A DNA stretch of 7,829 nt from Pseudomonadota bacterium (lineage in GTDB: Bacteria; Pseudomonadota; Alphaproteobacteria; Rickettsiales; UBA1997): NCBI GenBank assembly GCA_009921385.1, contig RFXY01000040.1, positions 1-7,829 of the forward strand, read 5' to 3'. Below, piece after piece: positions 1-5,649 of the stretch; the first letter of the stretch is position 1; each line of letters begins with the position of its first letter. The notes beneath the pieces are model-generated. The model had not been told where the DNA came from and did no database searches. It was given only the letters and a program-made list of their open reading frames with translations. Position numbers and translations under genes: made by a program.

Positions 1-214
1 TAAATATAAGTAAAGATACACCAACATTATTAAAATTATAATATAAATTTACAATTTCAGTAAACATTAATAAAGAAAATAATACATTTGTACTTTGATA
101 AATAAATAAATCATTTTCATTAAGTAATCTAATACATGATTTATATTCATCTGTAAATGGAGGTTTTACAGAGTCTTCATTTGAGTGTTCATTTGAATCA
201 TTCTTATTTTCCAT
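1..214 (-). CDS. Unrecognised protein, N-terminal part; runs off the left edge
   Basis: An ATG at 214-212 opens a minus-strand frame of 71 codons with no stop before the window edge, so the C-terminus is missing. I do not recognise a family. Residues 1-25 are very polar and look disordered (MENKNDSNEHSNED at the start). Residues from about 42 onward are rich in Leu, Phe, Val and Ile and could hold a membrane segment, which is inference only. No Shine-Dalgarno is visible; the leader is A-rich (AAAAAGAAACT before ATG). The frame is also open upstream of this ATG to a TGA at 292-290, overlapping the preceding 62-codon frame, so this ATG may be internal to a broken longer gene. Base composition is much more AT-rich than argJ next door. 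It may be a real small accessory gene or decaying sequence. Confidence 0.45.
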   Translation of the reverse strand, partial: MENKNDSNEHSNEDSVKPPFTDEYKSCIRLLNENDLFIYQSTNVLFSLLMFTEIVNLYYNFNNVGVSLLIF

Positions 215-237
215 AGTTTCTTTTTGTGATTCAACTA

Positions 238-426
238 CTACACTCTTTTCAGAAGATTGATTATCTCTATCAATCGTGTATCTGTTAAATCATAATATTC
301 TTTCTTTTTCACTACATCTTCAACAATTATTTTCTGTAACTCATTTTTTAAAAAGGTTATTAAATATAGATTTTCCCTTATCGAAGTCAGACACTTGATG
401 GATTGCTCTGAATTTTTGATCGTCAT
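238..426 (-). CDS. Small hypothetical protein (62 aa) directly after argJ
   Basis: The frame starts at an ATG 4 nt after the argJ TAG and ends with TAG at 240-238. I chose this ATG (protein begins MTIKNSEQ) over an upstream in-frame ATG at 504, because the extra 26 codons would lie entirely inside the conserved argJ C-terminus in another frame. An AGGAAG precedes the ATG but sits too close to be an ideal SD; coupling to argJ termination is plausible. The product is Lys/Ile/Leu/Glu-rich, probably helical, with no signal peptide, Cys pair or recognisable motif. Its last residues (IINLLKRV) overlap an open stretch of the next frame, so a one-base change in the A4 run at 246-249 would fuse the two. 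Function unknown; it could equally be the 5' part of a pseudogene. Confidence 0.45.
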   Translation of the reverse strand: MTIKNSEQSIKCLTSIRENLYLITFLKNELQKIIVEDVVKKKEYYDLTDTRLIEIINLLKRV

Positions 427-430
427 CTTC

Positions 431-1630
431 CTAGCTTCTATAATCTTTGTTGATTTTGATGTATTCTTCGTTAAGGTCGCAAGTCCAGGCGACAAATGAG
501 GCATAGCCCAAGCCCAGATTGACGGTGATTTTTACCTCGTTGCCAGTTAAATATTGATGCACGAGTTTTTCGACATAATTAGGGTGCTTGGCTCCTTGCA
601 AGGTGAGTGGGTGGTCGCCGATTTTGATTAATAAGGTTTCGGGCGAGGCCTCTTGGCACGATTTGCCTACCGCCATTACAATTCGGCCCCAGTTAGGATC
701 GGCTCCTGCGATGGCGGTTTTAACCAATGGAGAGTTGGCGATTGCCATGGCCACTTGCTTGGCTTGTATTTTGTTGCTGGCTCCTTCTACTGAAATTTCG
801 ATGAGTTTTTTTGCCCCTTCGCCATCAACCACAATCAGTTTTGCCAAGTCGAGCATTAGCTCGCCTAGGGCTTGCCGAAAAGAATGCAGGTGAGAGTTGT
901 GAGAATCGTTGATTTCGTGATGTTTGGCGGTTTTGGTGGCAAATAACAAAACGGTGTCGTTAGTTGATTGATCGGAATCAACGGTGATAGCATTAAAGCT
1001 GTTTTCGTTGGCTTCTTGCAAAAGTTGTTGCAAAGTGTTAGAGCAAATATTGGCATCGGTAAAAATAAAAGCCAGCATTGTTGCCATATTTGGGGCGATC
1101 ATACCAGAGCCTTTGGCAAAACCGATGATGCTTATATTTTTGCCTTCGATGTCGCAAAATTTGGTGATTAATTTTGGCTTGGTATCGGTGGTTAAAATTG
1201 CCAAAGAAGCCTCTTGCCAAGCCTGTTGAGTGTTGCTTAAATTGTTGCATAACGAGGGCAGGGCATCAATTATTAACTGTTGGTTGAGTTGCTCGCCAAT
1301 TACACCAGTTGAGGCAACAAAAACTTCTTCGGGATGGCAGTTTAGTTGAGTTGCCACCGCTTGGGTAGTTAATTTTACTGCCTCTTCGCCTTGTTTGCCA
1401 GTGAAAGCATTGGCATTGCCAGCGTTAACAATAAGTGCCCTAGCCGTTTTTTGGGCGGTTTTGTTGGTGAGGTTTTGCTTGCACCACACCACAGGGTAGG
1501 CAGGCATTGAGGAGTTGGTGAAAACACCTGCCACATTAACCGCAGAACAAAAAGAAATAAGCAAAAGATCGTTGCGATTTTTATATTTAATACCGCAGTT
1601 AATGCTGGCTAGTTTGATGTTTTCAAGCAT
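431..1630 (-). CDS. argJ: Glutamate N-acetyltransferase / ornithine acetyltransferase ArgJ
   Basis: ArgJ moves the acetyl group from N-acetylornithine to glutamate, the recycling step of arginine synthesis; some members also use acetyl-CoA. It is cytoplasmic and self-processing. The 399-residue product has the expected motifs: NAGNANA (69-75), STGVIG (107-112, oxyanion-hole region), the autocleavage site NMATMLAF with predicted nucleophile Thr184 after Ala183, DGEGAKK (269-275), DPNWGR (311-316), and the classic C-terminus ending KINKDYRS. It is therefore intact. The ATG at 1630 is the only choice, since an in-frame TAA lies two codons upstream; the N-terminus is slightly shorter than many homologues. 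It starts 3 nt after the dapA stop without a visible SD, so translational coupling in the rfbC-rfbB-dapA-argJ operon is likely. Whether it is mono- or bifunctional cannot be read from sequence; no argA/argE is in view. G+C is clearly higher than in its neighbours (about 50-55% in sampled lines). Confidence 0.96.
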   Translation of the reverse strand: MLENIKLASINCGIKYKNRNDLLLISFCSAVNVAGVFTNSSMPAYPVVWCKQNLTNKTAQKTARALIVNAGNANAFTGKQGEEAVKLTTQAVATQLNCHPEEVFVASTGVIGEQLNQQLIIDALPSLCNNLSNTQQAWQEASLAILTTDTKPKLITKFCDIEGKNISIIGFAKGSGMIAPNMATMLAFIFTDANICSNTLQQLLQEANENSFNAITVDSDQSTNDTVLLFATKTAKHHEINDSHNSHLHSFRQALGELMLDLAKLIVVDGEGAKKLIEISVEGASNKIQAKQVAMAIANSPLVKTAIAGADPNWGRIVMAVGKSCQEASPETLLIKIGDHPLTLQGAKHPNYVEKLVHQYLTGNEVKITVNLGLGYASFVAWTCDLNEEYIKINKDYRS

Positions 1631-1633
1631 ATT

Positions 1634-2515
1634 TTAGATGAGATTAAGATGGAGATTAAGATTTTGCATTTCTTGTTTAATTTTTTGTTGCGATTCTAAA
1701 GTTGGCAAAACCAAAGGTAAACGAATTTCTGGTTGGCACAAACCAAGCAAACTGCATGCATATTTGACGGGCCCTGGATTGGTTTCGCAAAACATCGCCG
1801 AATGTAAAGTGGTGAGTTTATCTTGAATTTTTAGAGCCTCTGGATAGTTATTGCCTGCGGTTGCTTGTTGCAGTTGAGAAACTAATTTTGGTGCAATGTT
1901 GGCAGTAACCGAAATGATGCCGTTGCCACCCATAGCATTAAAACCAAGGGCGGTGCCGTCTTCGCCCGATAAATATAAAAAATCTTTGTTGATTAATTTG
2001 CGTAAATTAGCAATTCGCAGTAAATCGCCAGTGGCATCTTTAATGCCAACAATATTTTCAAGTTGTGCCAATTTGGCAATAAGTGCATCGGATATGTTAA
2101 TAACAGATCGACCCGGAATGTTGTAGATAATTAAAGGAATATCAAGTTTATTTAAAGCAGAAAAATGTTGATAAATACCTTCTGGTGTTGGTTTGTTATA
2201 GTAAGGTGCCACCACTAAGCACGAATCAACCCCAACTTTTTTGGCATGTTTGGTGAATTCTATTGCCTCGGCAGTAGAATTTGAGCCTGTTCCCGCCATA
2301 ACTTTTATTTTGTTTTTGGCGGTAGCAACACTAATTTCGATTAACATATTATGTTCGTCAGAAGAAAGAGTTGGCGACTCTCCTGTGGTGCCACACGGCA
2401 CAATGCCATCGATGCCGTTGGCAATTTGTGTTTCAATAATTTTTACAAAACTATCGACATCTATTTTATTTTGAGAAAACGGAGTGATGAGGGCGGTATA
2501 AGTATTAGTTGCCAT
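1634..2515 (-). CDS. dapA: 4-hydroxy-tetrahydrodipicolinate synthase DapA
   Basis: DapA condenses pyruvate with aspartate semialdehyde, the first committed step to diaminopimelate (peptidoglycan) and lysine. The 293-residue product matches the usual bacterial length and is a class I aldolase TIM barrel. Visible key residues are GTTGES (42-47, pyruvate-binding Thr44/Thr45), PYYNKP (104-109), YNIPGR (131-136, with Tyr131 equivalent to the proton-relay Tyr and Arg136 to the carboxylate-binding Arg), and GIKDATGD with Schiff-base Lys159. The start codon overlaps the rfbB end by 11 nt (ATGGCAACTAA carries both start and rfbB stop), so it is probably coupled to rfbB translation. argJ follows after 3 nt. 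The last eight residues (LNLHLNLI) come from a 12-bp tandem duplication and are not a family feature. Pairing with a dTDP-sugar gene is unusual, but both pathways feed envelope synthesis. Confidence 0.97.
   Translation of the reverse strand: MATNTYTALITPFSQNKIDVDSFVKIIETQIANGIDGIVPCGTTGESPTLSSDEHNMLIEISVATAKNKIKVMAGTGSNSTAEAIEFTKHAKKVGVDSCLVVAPYYNKPTPEGIYQHFSALNKLDIPLIIYNIPGRSVINISDALIAKLAQLENIVGIKDATGDLLRIANLRKLINKDFLYLSGEDGTALGFNAMGGNGIISVTANIAPKLVSQLQQATAGNNYPEALKIQDKLTTLHSAMFCETNPGPVKYACSLLGLCQPEIRLPLVLPTLESQQKIKQEMQNLNLHLNLI
1640..1663. repeat. 12-bp tandem duplication in the dapA 3' end
   Basis: Two adjacent 12-bp units on the plus strand, GAGATTAAGATG and GAGATTAAGATT, differ only at the last base. 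Being a multiple of three, the duplication keeps frame and yields the LNLHLNLI tail of DapA. It lies just before the dapA stop and argJ start, in the part of the gene least constrained by structure. Confidence 0.8.
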
Positions 2516-3500
2516 AAATGCTAAGATAATGAATTATTGTTTCGGTTAAACGATCGGTAAAGCTTTTGGAAGGAGAAAAACCTAATTCATTAAAACTATC
2601 GGTGTTGTTAATAGCATATCTGAAATCGTGTCCTGCTCGATCTTGCACAAATTTAATTTGTTGTTGATAAGAAATATTATGAGACTTTGGTTGTAGTTTG
2701 TCAAGAATTGTGCAAATTTGTTTAGCAATATCAAGATTAGTAAATTCGCAACCGCCACCAAACAAATAAGTTTCACCAATTTCACCTTTCTTAAGAGCGA
2801 GATCGATGCCGTGGCAATGGTCGGCGACAAAAATCCAGTCGCGAATATTTAAGCCGTTGCCATAAATTGGAATATCTTTATTTTGCAAGCAACAGCGAAT
2901 AATGGTGGGAATTAGTTTTTCTTGATGTTGAAATGGGCCAAAATTATTAGAGCAATTAGTGATAATAGTTGGTAGTTTAAAAGTTTCAAACCATGCTCGA
3001 ACCAAATGATCAGAAGATGCTTTTGAAGCAGAGTAGGGCGAGTTTGGTTGATAGCGACTATGCTTGGTAAACTGGGGATCTGTTAATGATAAAGAGCCAA
3101 AAACTTCATCGGTTGAAACATGTAAAAAACGAAAATCAGACTTGTTGTTTTGTTTATAATGTTGCAAAGAAGCCTGCAATAAACTGTAAGTGCCGTTGAT
3201 GTTGGTTTGAATAAAAATTTCAGAAGATTTAATAGAATTATCAACATGGCTTTCGGCGGCAAAATTTATTAAATAATCAATTTGATATTGTTCTAATAAA
3301 TTTTGCACCAAAGATTGATTATTGATGCTATTTTCAACAAAAACATAATTAGCAGAATTTGCCACCGCTTCAACATTTTTAGGGTTGCCAGCATAGGTGA
3401 GGCTATCAAGATTAACCACAAAATTGCCACTTTCAACTTGCTTTTTTACAAAATAACTACCAATAAAACCATAACCGCCTGTAACTAAAATTTTTTTCAT
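2505..3500 (-). CDS. rfbB: dTDP-glucose 4,6-dehydratase RfbB/RmlB
   Basis: This NAD-dependent extended-SDR enzyme converts dTDP-glucose to dTDP-4-keto-6-deoxyglucose, the shared precursor of dTDP-rhamnose and other deoxysugars for LPS or exopolysaccharide. The 331-residue product is near normal length. It shows the Rossmann motif TGGYGFIGS (7-15), NLDSLTYAGN (30-39) with the ribose-binding Asp32, AAESHVD (81-87), the catalytic STDEVFG (129-135, Thr130/Asp131/Glu132), and YSASK (156-160, Tyr156 and Lys160). The TDE triad separates this dehydratase from related epimerases such as GalE. The start at 3500 gives the expected MKKILVTGG N-terminus and lies 4 nt after the rfbC stop; no SD is visible. 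The 3' end overlaps dapA. rfbA and rfbD are absent from the window, so the final sugar cannot be proved. Confidence 0.96.
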   Translation of the reverse strand: MKKILVTGGYGFIGSYFVKKQVESGNFVVNLDSLTYAGNPKNVEAVANSANYVFVENSINNQSLVQNLLEQYQIDYLINFAAESHVDNSIKSSEIFIQTNINGTYSLLQASLQHYKQNNKSDFRFLHVSTDEVFGSLSLTDPQFTKHSRYQPNSPYSASKASSDHLVRAWFETFKLPTIITNCSNNFGPFQHQEKLIPTIIRCCLQNKDIPIYGNGLNIRDWIFVADHCHGIDLALKKGEIGETYLFGGGCEFTNLDIAKQICTILDKLQPKSHNISYQQQIKFVQDRAGHDFRYAINNTDSFNELGFSPSKSFTDRLTETIIHYLSIYGN

Positions 3501-3504
3501 ATTT

Positions 3505-4065
3505 TTAAAATGTGTTATTTGAGTTTTGATATTGTAAAAAAGTTGGTAAAGATAAATCTTTGCTAGACACTATTGGCTGATCTGGGTTATGAATTGGCCA
3601 AGAAATATGTAAAGTGCTATCATTAAAGAGAATTCCGCCATCGCCACTTGCTGAATATTGATTATCAACTTTATAAAGAACATTGGCAGGTTGATTGCCT
3701 AAAACACAAAAACCATGAGCAAAACCAGCAGGAATATAAAGCATTTTACCATCTTGACCATTAAGTTCAACAGAAAAATGTTTGCCAAAAGTTGGAGAAT
3801 TTTTTCTTATATCAACCGCCACATCAAGAATAGAGCCACTCATACAGCTTACCAATTTTGCTTGGCTAGGATTTTGCTGATAATGCAAACCTCTAATAAC
3901 ATTTGGCAAAGAAAAAGAATGATTATCTTGCCAATATTGTGTTGGCAAGCCAAGATCGGCAAAAGTTTTTTGATTAAATCTTTCAACAAAAAAACCTCGA
4001 TTATCGTGATATATTTTAAGCTGAATAATTTTTAAATCTGGCAAAGTTGTGGGAAATATTTGCAT
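3505..4065 (-). CDS. rfbC: dTDP-4-dehydrorhamnose 3,5-epimerase RfbC/RmlC
   Basis: RfbC epimerises dTDP-4-keto-6-deoxyglucose at C3 and C5, giving dTDP-4-keto-rhamnose for RmlD. The 186-residue cupin has the family signatures: NRGFFVE (22-28, substrate-binding Arg23), RGLHYQ (58-63, catalytic base His61), DVAVDIR (81-87, Asp85 near the base), YIPAGFAHGF (110-119), and Tyr131, the probable catalytic acid. Length and N-terminus are typical. It is the first gene of the minus-strand block, with rfbB following after 4 nt. The leader before its ATG is AT-rich without an SD. Because it leads the operon, its promoter must lie in 4066-4321, where a large palindrome and a possible promoter are found. 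A close relative making a different deoxysugar by single epimerisation is possible but less likely. Confidence 0.95.
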   Translation of the reverse strand: MQIFPTTLPDLKIIQLKIYHDNRGFFVERFNQKTFADLGLPTQYWQDNHSFSLPNVIRGLHYQQNPSQAKLVSCMSGSILDVAVDIRKNSPTFGKHFSVELNGQDGKMLYIPAGFAHGFCVLGNQPANVLYKVDNQYSASGDGGILFNDSTLHISWPIHNPDQPIVSSKDLSLPTFLQYQNSNNTF

Positions 4066-4103
4066 AGTTAATTAAATTAAATTTTCATCACTCAAATAAA
4101 AAT

Positions 4104-4124
4104 TCTAAAAGCTTATTTTTTAGA
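4104..4124. repeat. Small AT-rich inverted repeat in the probable rfbC leader
   Basis: TCTAAAA (4104-4110) and TTTTAGA (4118-4124) are perfect inverted arms around a 7-nt loop. The region would be transcribed as the rfbC 5' leader if the promoter is in the palindrome further upstream. The stem contains a single G-C pair per arm, so the RNA hairpin would be weak and may be chance in such AT-rich DNA. Confidence 0.3.
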
Positions 4125-4175
4125 TGCAATTATTTTATTAAACAAAAATCTCAAAAATCTATTTTTCTCATAATG

Positions 4176-4229
4176 AATATTATGTTAACTAAAATATAGA
4201 CAGGCCTATATTTTACTCAACATAATATT
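4176..4229. repeat. 54-bp imperfect palindrome between the divergent operons
   Basis: Two 24-nt arms (4176-4199 and 4206-4229) flank a 6-nt centre, ACAGGC. Read inward, the arms match at 22 of 24 positions. The inner 9 bp (AAAATATAG / CTATATTTT) and the outer blocks (AATATTATGTT / AACATAATATT) are perfect; the two mismatches fall in the AAC/CTC segment between them. It lies about 110 bp from the rfbC start and 30 bp upstream of the sodB promoter. As both flanking operons transcribe away from it, it is not a terminator; an operator, a symmetric divergent promoter or an inserted palindromic element are all possible. Confidence 0.75.
4193..4220 (-). promoter_or_regulatory. Candidate rfbC operon promoter inside the palindrome
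   Basis: On the minus strand TTGAGT (4220-4215) and TATATT (4198-4193) are separated by 16 nt, giving a moderate sigma70-like match. Transcription would start near 4186 and leave a leader of about 120 nt before rfbC. Because of the palindrome a mirror-image pair also exists on the plus strand (TTAACT 4185-4190, TATATT 4207-4212), weaker at the -35. AT-rich DNA gives many chance -10 matches, so this is tentative. Confidence 0.35.
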
Positions 4230-4259
4230 TTGTCTTATCTAAAAATATAAAAAATAAGT

Positions 4260-4287
4260 TTGACATTATTTTTTGCCAATTTAAAAT
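4260..4287 (+). promoter_or_regulatory. Sigma70-type promoter of the sodB-hisB-nagZ-icd block
   Basis: A perfect -35 TTGACA (4260-4265) is followed after 16 nt by TAAAAT (4282-4287), one mismatch from the -10 consensus. The predicted start near 4294 lies about 28 nt before the ATG at 4322 and about 157 nt before the internal ATG at 4451. It is the strongest promoter match in the window and fits the first gene of the plus-strand block. The short leader to 4322 supports translation from the longer sodB frame. Confidence 0.65.
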
Positions 4288-4321
4288 TTTGTTTAGCTAG
4301 TTCCATAAAAAATCACTTTTT

Positions 4322-4390
4322 ATGAATATAATTAAAAGAAAATTTATTAAATCTACCTTGCTTTTGCCAATGTTTTTTGTTGGTGCTTGC
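4322..4390 (+). other. Putative Tat/lipoprotein-like signal peptide of the long SodB
   Basis: Residues 1-23 have a basic n-region with KRKFIK (5-10), which resembles the Tat consensus but with Lys-Arg instead of twin Arg. A short hydrophobic core (12-22) and VGAC (20-23) follow, so Cys23 would be lipidated if this is a true lipobox. A polar linker (24-43) separates it from the SOD core. The core is short and contains a Pro, and the bacterial SodB family is normally cytoplasmic, so export is inference. Confidence 0.45.
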
Positions 4391-5059
4391 AAGTTTGGTT
4401 ATAATAAAATCACCTCAACTAATAACAATTTTTTTTTAGGAGACAAAAAAATGTCAAACCACTACCCTTTTCAACTGCCCCAATTGCCCTATGCTAAAAA
4501 TGCTTTGGCTCCACACATCACCGAAAACACTATCAACTATCACTATGGCAAACATCATCAAGCCTACATTACCAATTTAAATAATTTGGTTGCTAACAAC
4601 GACTTAGCCACTAAAACTTTAGAAGAAATCATTAAAATTTCAGCGAACGACAAAACCAAAGCCGCTATTTTCAACAATGCTGCTCAGGTTTGGAATCATA
4701 CTTTTTATTGGCATTCTATCAAACCAAACGGCGGTGGCAAGCCATCTGCTGATTTGCTGAAAAAAATCGAACTCGATTTTGGCTCTTACGAAAATTTTTC
4801 AGCCGAATTTAAAAATGCCGCCGCTACTCAATTTGGCTCTGGCTGGGCTTGGTTAGTGCTTGAAGAAAACAAATTAAAAGTTATCAAAACTGGCAATGCC
4901 GAAACTCCAATAACAACCAATGCTAAACCTTTGCTTACCATTGATGTTTGGGAACATGCCTATTACCTCGATTTTCAAAATGCTCGACCAACCTACATTG
5001 AAACTTTTTTAAATCACTTAATTAACTGGGATTTTGCCTATCAAAACTTTAAAAACTAA
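4322..5059 (+). CDS. sodB: Fe-type superoxide dismutase SodB with a signal-like N-terminal extension
   Basis: SodB converts superoxide to oxygen and peroxide. The core (from Met44, base 4451) is a full-length 202-residue Fe-SOD beginning YPFQLPQLPYAKNAL. Metal ligands in core numbering are His31 (in YHYGKHH), His83 (in NHTFYW), Asp165 and His169 (DVWEHAYY). Gln79 in NNAAQVWNHTFYW and the QFGSGWAWLV segment point to iron rather than manganese. The frame continues 43 residues upstream to the ATG at 4322, adding a KRKFIK segment, a hydrophobic stretch and a VGAC lipobox-like site, as in an exported lipoprotein. I list the longer frame because it is open, signal-like and close to the promoter. 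However, the internal ATG has a perfect AGGAG at 8 nt while 4322 has none, so a cytoplasmic form from 4451 is at least as likely, and both may be made. hisB follows after 11 nt. Confidence 0.93.
   Translation: MNIIKRKFIKSTLLLPMFFVGACKFGYNKITSTNNNFFLGDKKMSNHYPFQLPQLPYAKNALAPHITENTINYHYGKHHQAYITNLNNLVANNDLATKTLEEIIKISANDKTKAAIFNNAAQVWNHTFYWHSIKPNGGGKPSADLLKKIELDFGSYENFSAEFKNAAATQFGSGWAWLVLEENKLKVIKTGNAETPITTNAKPLLTIDVWEHAYYLDFQNARPTYIETFLNHLINWDFAYQNFKN
4438..4442 (+). promoter_or_regulatory. Strong Shine-Dalgarno for the internal sodB start at 4451
   Basis: AGGAG ends 8 nt before the ATG at 4451, which encodes the canonical SodB N-terminus (MSNHYPF). It is one of only two good SD sequences in the window. 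A T9 run (4429-4437) directly precedes it. Within the longer frame the same bases encode Leu-Gly-Asp, so the site could be coincidental, but its spacing is ideal. Confidence 0.6.
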
Positions 5060-5070
5060 TTATTTTTTTT

Positions 5071-5649
5071 ATGAGAACCGCTACCATCAACAGAGAAACC
5101 AAAGAAACTAAAATCAACATTTCGGTTAATCTTGATGGTAGTGGCAAATATCAAATCAACACTGGCTTAGGTTTTTTTAATCATATGCTTGAGCAATTAT
5201 CTTGTCATTCTGGCATCGATATGCACATTGAAATATCGGGTGATTTGCATATAGATTCTCATCACACCATCGAAGATTGTGGTTTGGCTTTGGGTTTGGC
5301 AATTAAACAAGCTTTGGGTGGCAAAATTGGCATAGCACGGTTTGGCTCTGCTTATGTGCCACTCGATGAGGCTTTAAGCCGTTGTGTGCTTGATTTATCT
5401 GGTAGACCTTATGTTGTTTTTGATAGCAAGTTCACAGTAGCCAAAATTGGCGACACCGACACCGAAATGTTTCGAGAATTTTTTATTGCCCTTGCCAACA
5501 CTGTTGGTTGCAATTTGCACATTCATAATCTTTCTGGCATCAACAATCATCACATTGCCGAATCTATTTTTAAAGCAGTGGCGAAAGCCTTAAAACAAGC
5601 GATATTTCAACAAAACAACACTATTAATTCAACCAAAGGGGTTTTGTAA
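5071..5649 (+). CDS. hisB: Imidazoleglycerol-phosphate dehydratase HisB (monofunctional)
   Basis: HisB dehydrates imidazoleglycerol phosphate to imidazoleacetol phosphate, the sixth step of histidine synthesis, using two Mn ions. The 192-residue product is the single-domain form, without the N-terminal phosphatase domain of enterobacterial HisB. Family motifs are all present: GFFNHMLEQL (34-43), DSHHTIEDCG (62-71), DEALSR (99-104), the second metal motif GINNHHIAES (156-165), and the C-terminal STKGVL. The start at 5071 matches the family N-terminus (RTATINRETKET). The leader is a T8 run abutting the ATG, with no SD; the gene follows sodB by 11 nt. Its stop codon touches the nagZ start. Other his genes are not in the window, so hisB is separated from the hisHAF cluster it often joins in related bacteria. 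Confidence 0.97.
   Translation: MRTATINRETKETKINISVNLDGSGKYQINTGLGFFNHMLEQLSCHSGIDMHIEISGDLHIDSHHTIEDCGLALGLAIKQALGGKIGIARFGSAYVPLDEALSRCVLDLSGRPYVVFDSKFTVAKIGDTDTEMFREFFIALANTVGCNLHIHNLSGINNHHIAESIFKAVAKALKQAIFQQNNTINSTKGVL
5635..5641 (+). promoter_or_regulatory. Shine-Dalgarno of nagZ within the hisB 3' end
   Basis: AAAGGGG ends 8 nt before the nagZ ATG. The same bases encode the conserved Thr-Lys-Gly of the HisB C-terminus. With the stop and start codons abutting (TAAATG), this supports translational coupling of nagZ to hisB and fixes the nagZ start at 5650. Confidence 0.6.

Noticed and set aside
427..504. Upstream in-frame ATG at 504 for the 62-codon frame, giving 88 residues
   Set aside because: The extra 26 codons lie wholly within the conserved argJ 3' end in a different frame, so they look like an accidental extension. 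The ATG at 426, 4 nt after the argJ stop, is more plausible.
588..1250. Several 60-100 codon open frames on both strands inside argJ
   Set aside because: They overlap strongly conserved ArgJ coding sequence, match no family I know and have no SD or promoter. They are shadows of the comparatively G+C-rich argJ.
2582..2830. An 82-codon minus-strand frame inside rfbB with hydrophobic stretches
   Set aside because: It lies in another frame of intact rfbB; the Leu/Ile-rich translation is what AT-rich shadow frames usually give.
4176..4229. Palindrome as a bidirectional terminator
   Set aside because: Both flanking operons are transcribed away from it, the stem is AT-rich and it lies upstream of both first genes, so termination is not expected here.
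4066..4321. Riboswitch or small RNA in the divergent intergenic region
   Set aside because: Apart from the palindrome and one weak hairpin the region is low-complexity AT. I saw no G+C-containing multi-stem fold or recognisable aptamer core, such as a lysine riboswitch.
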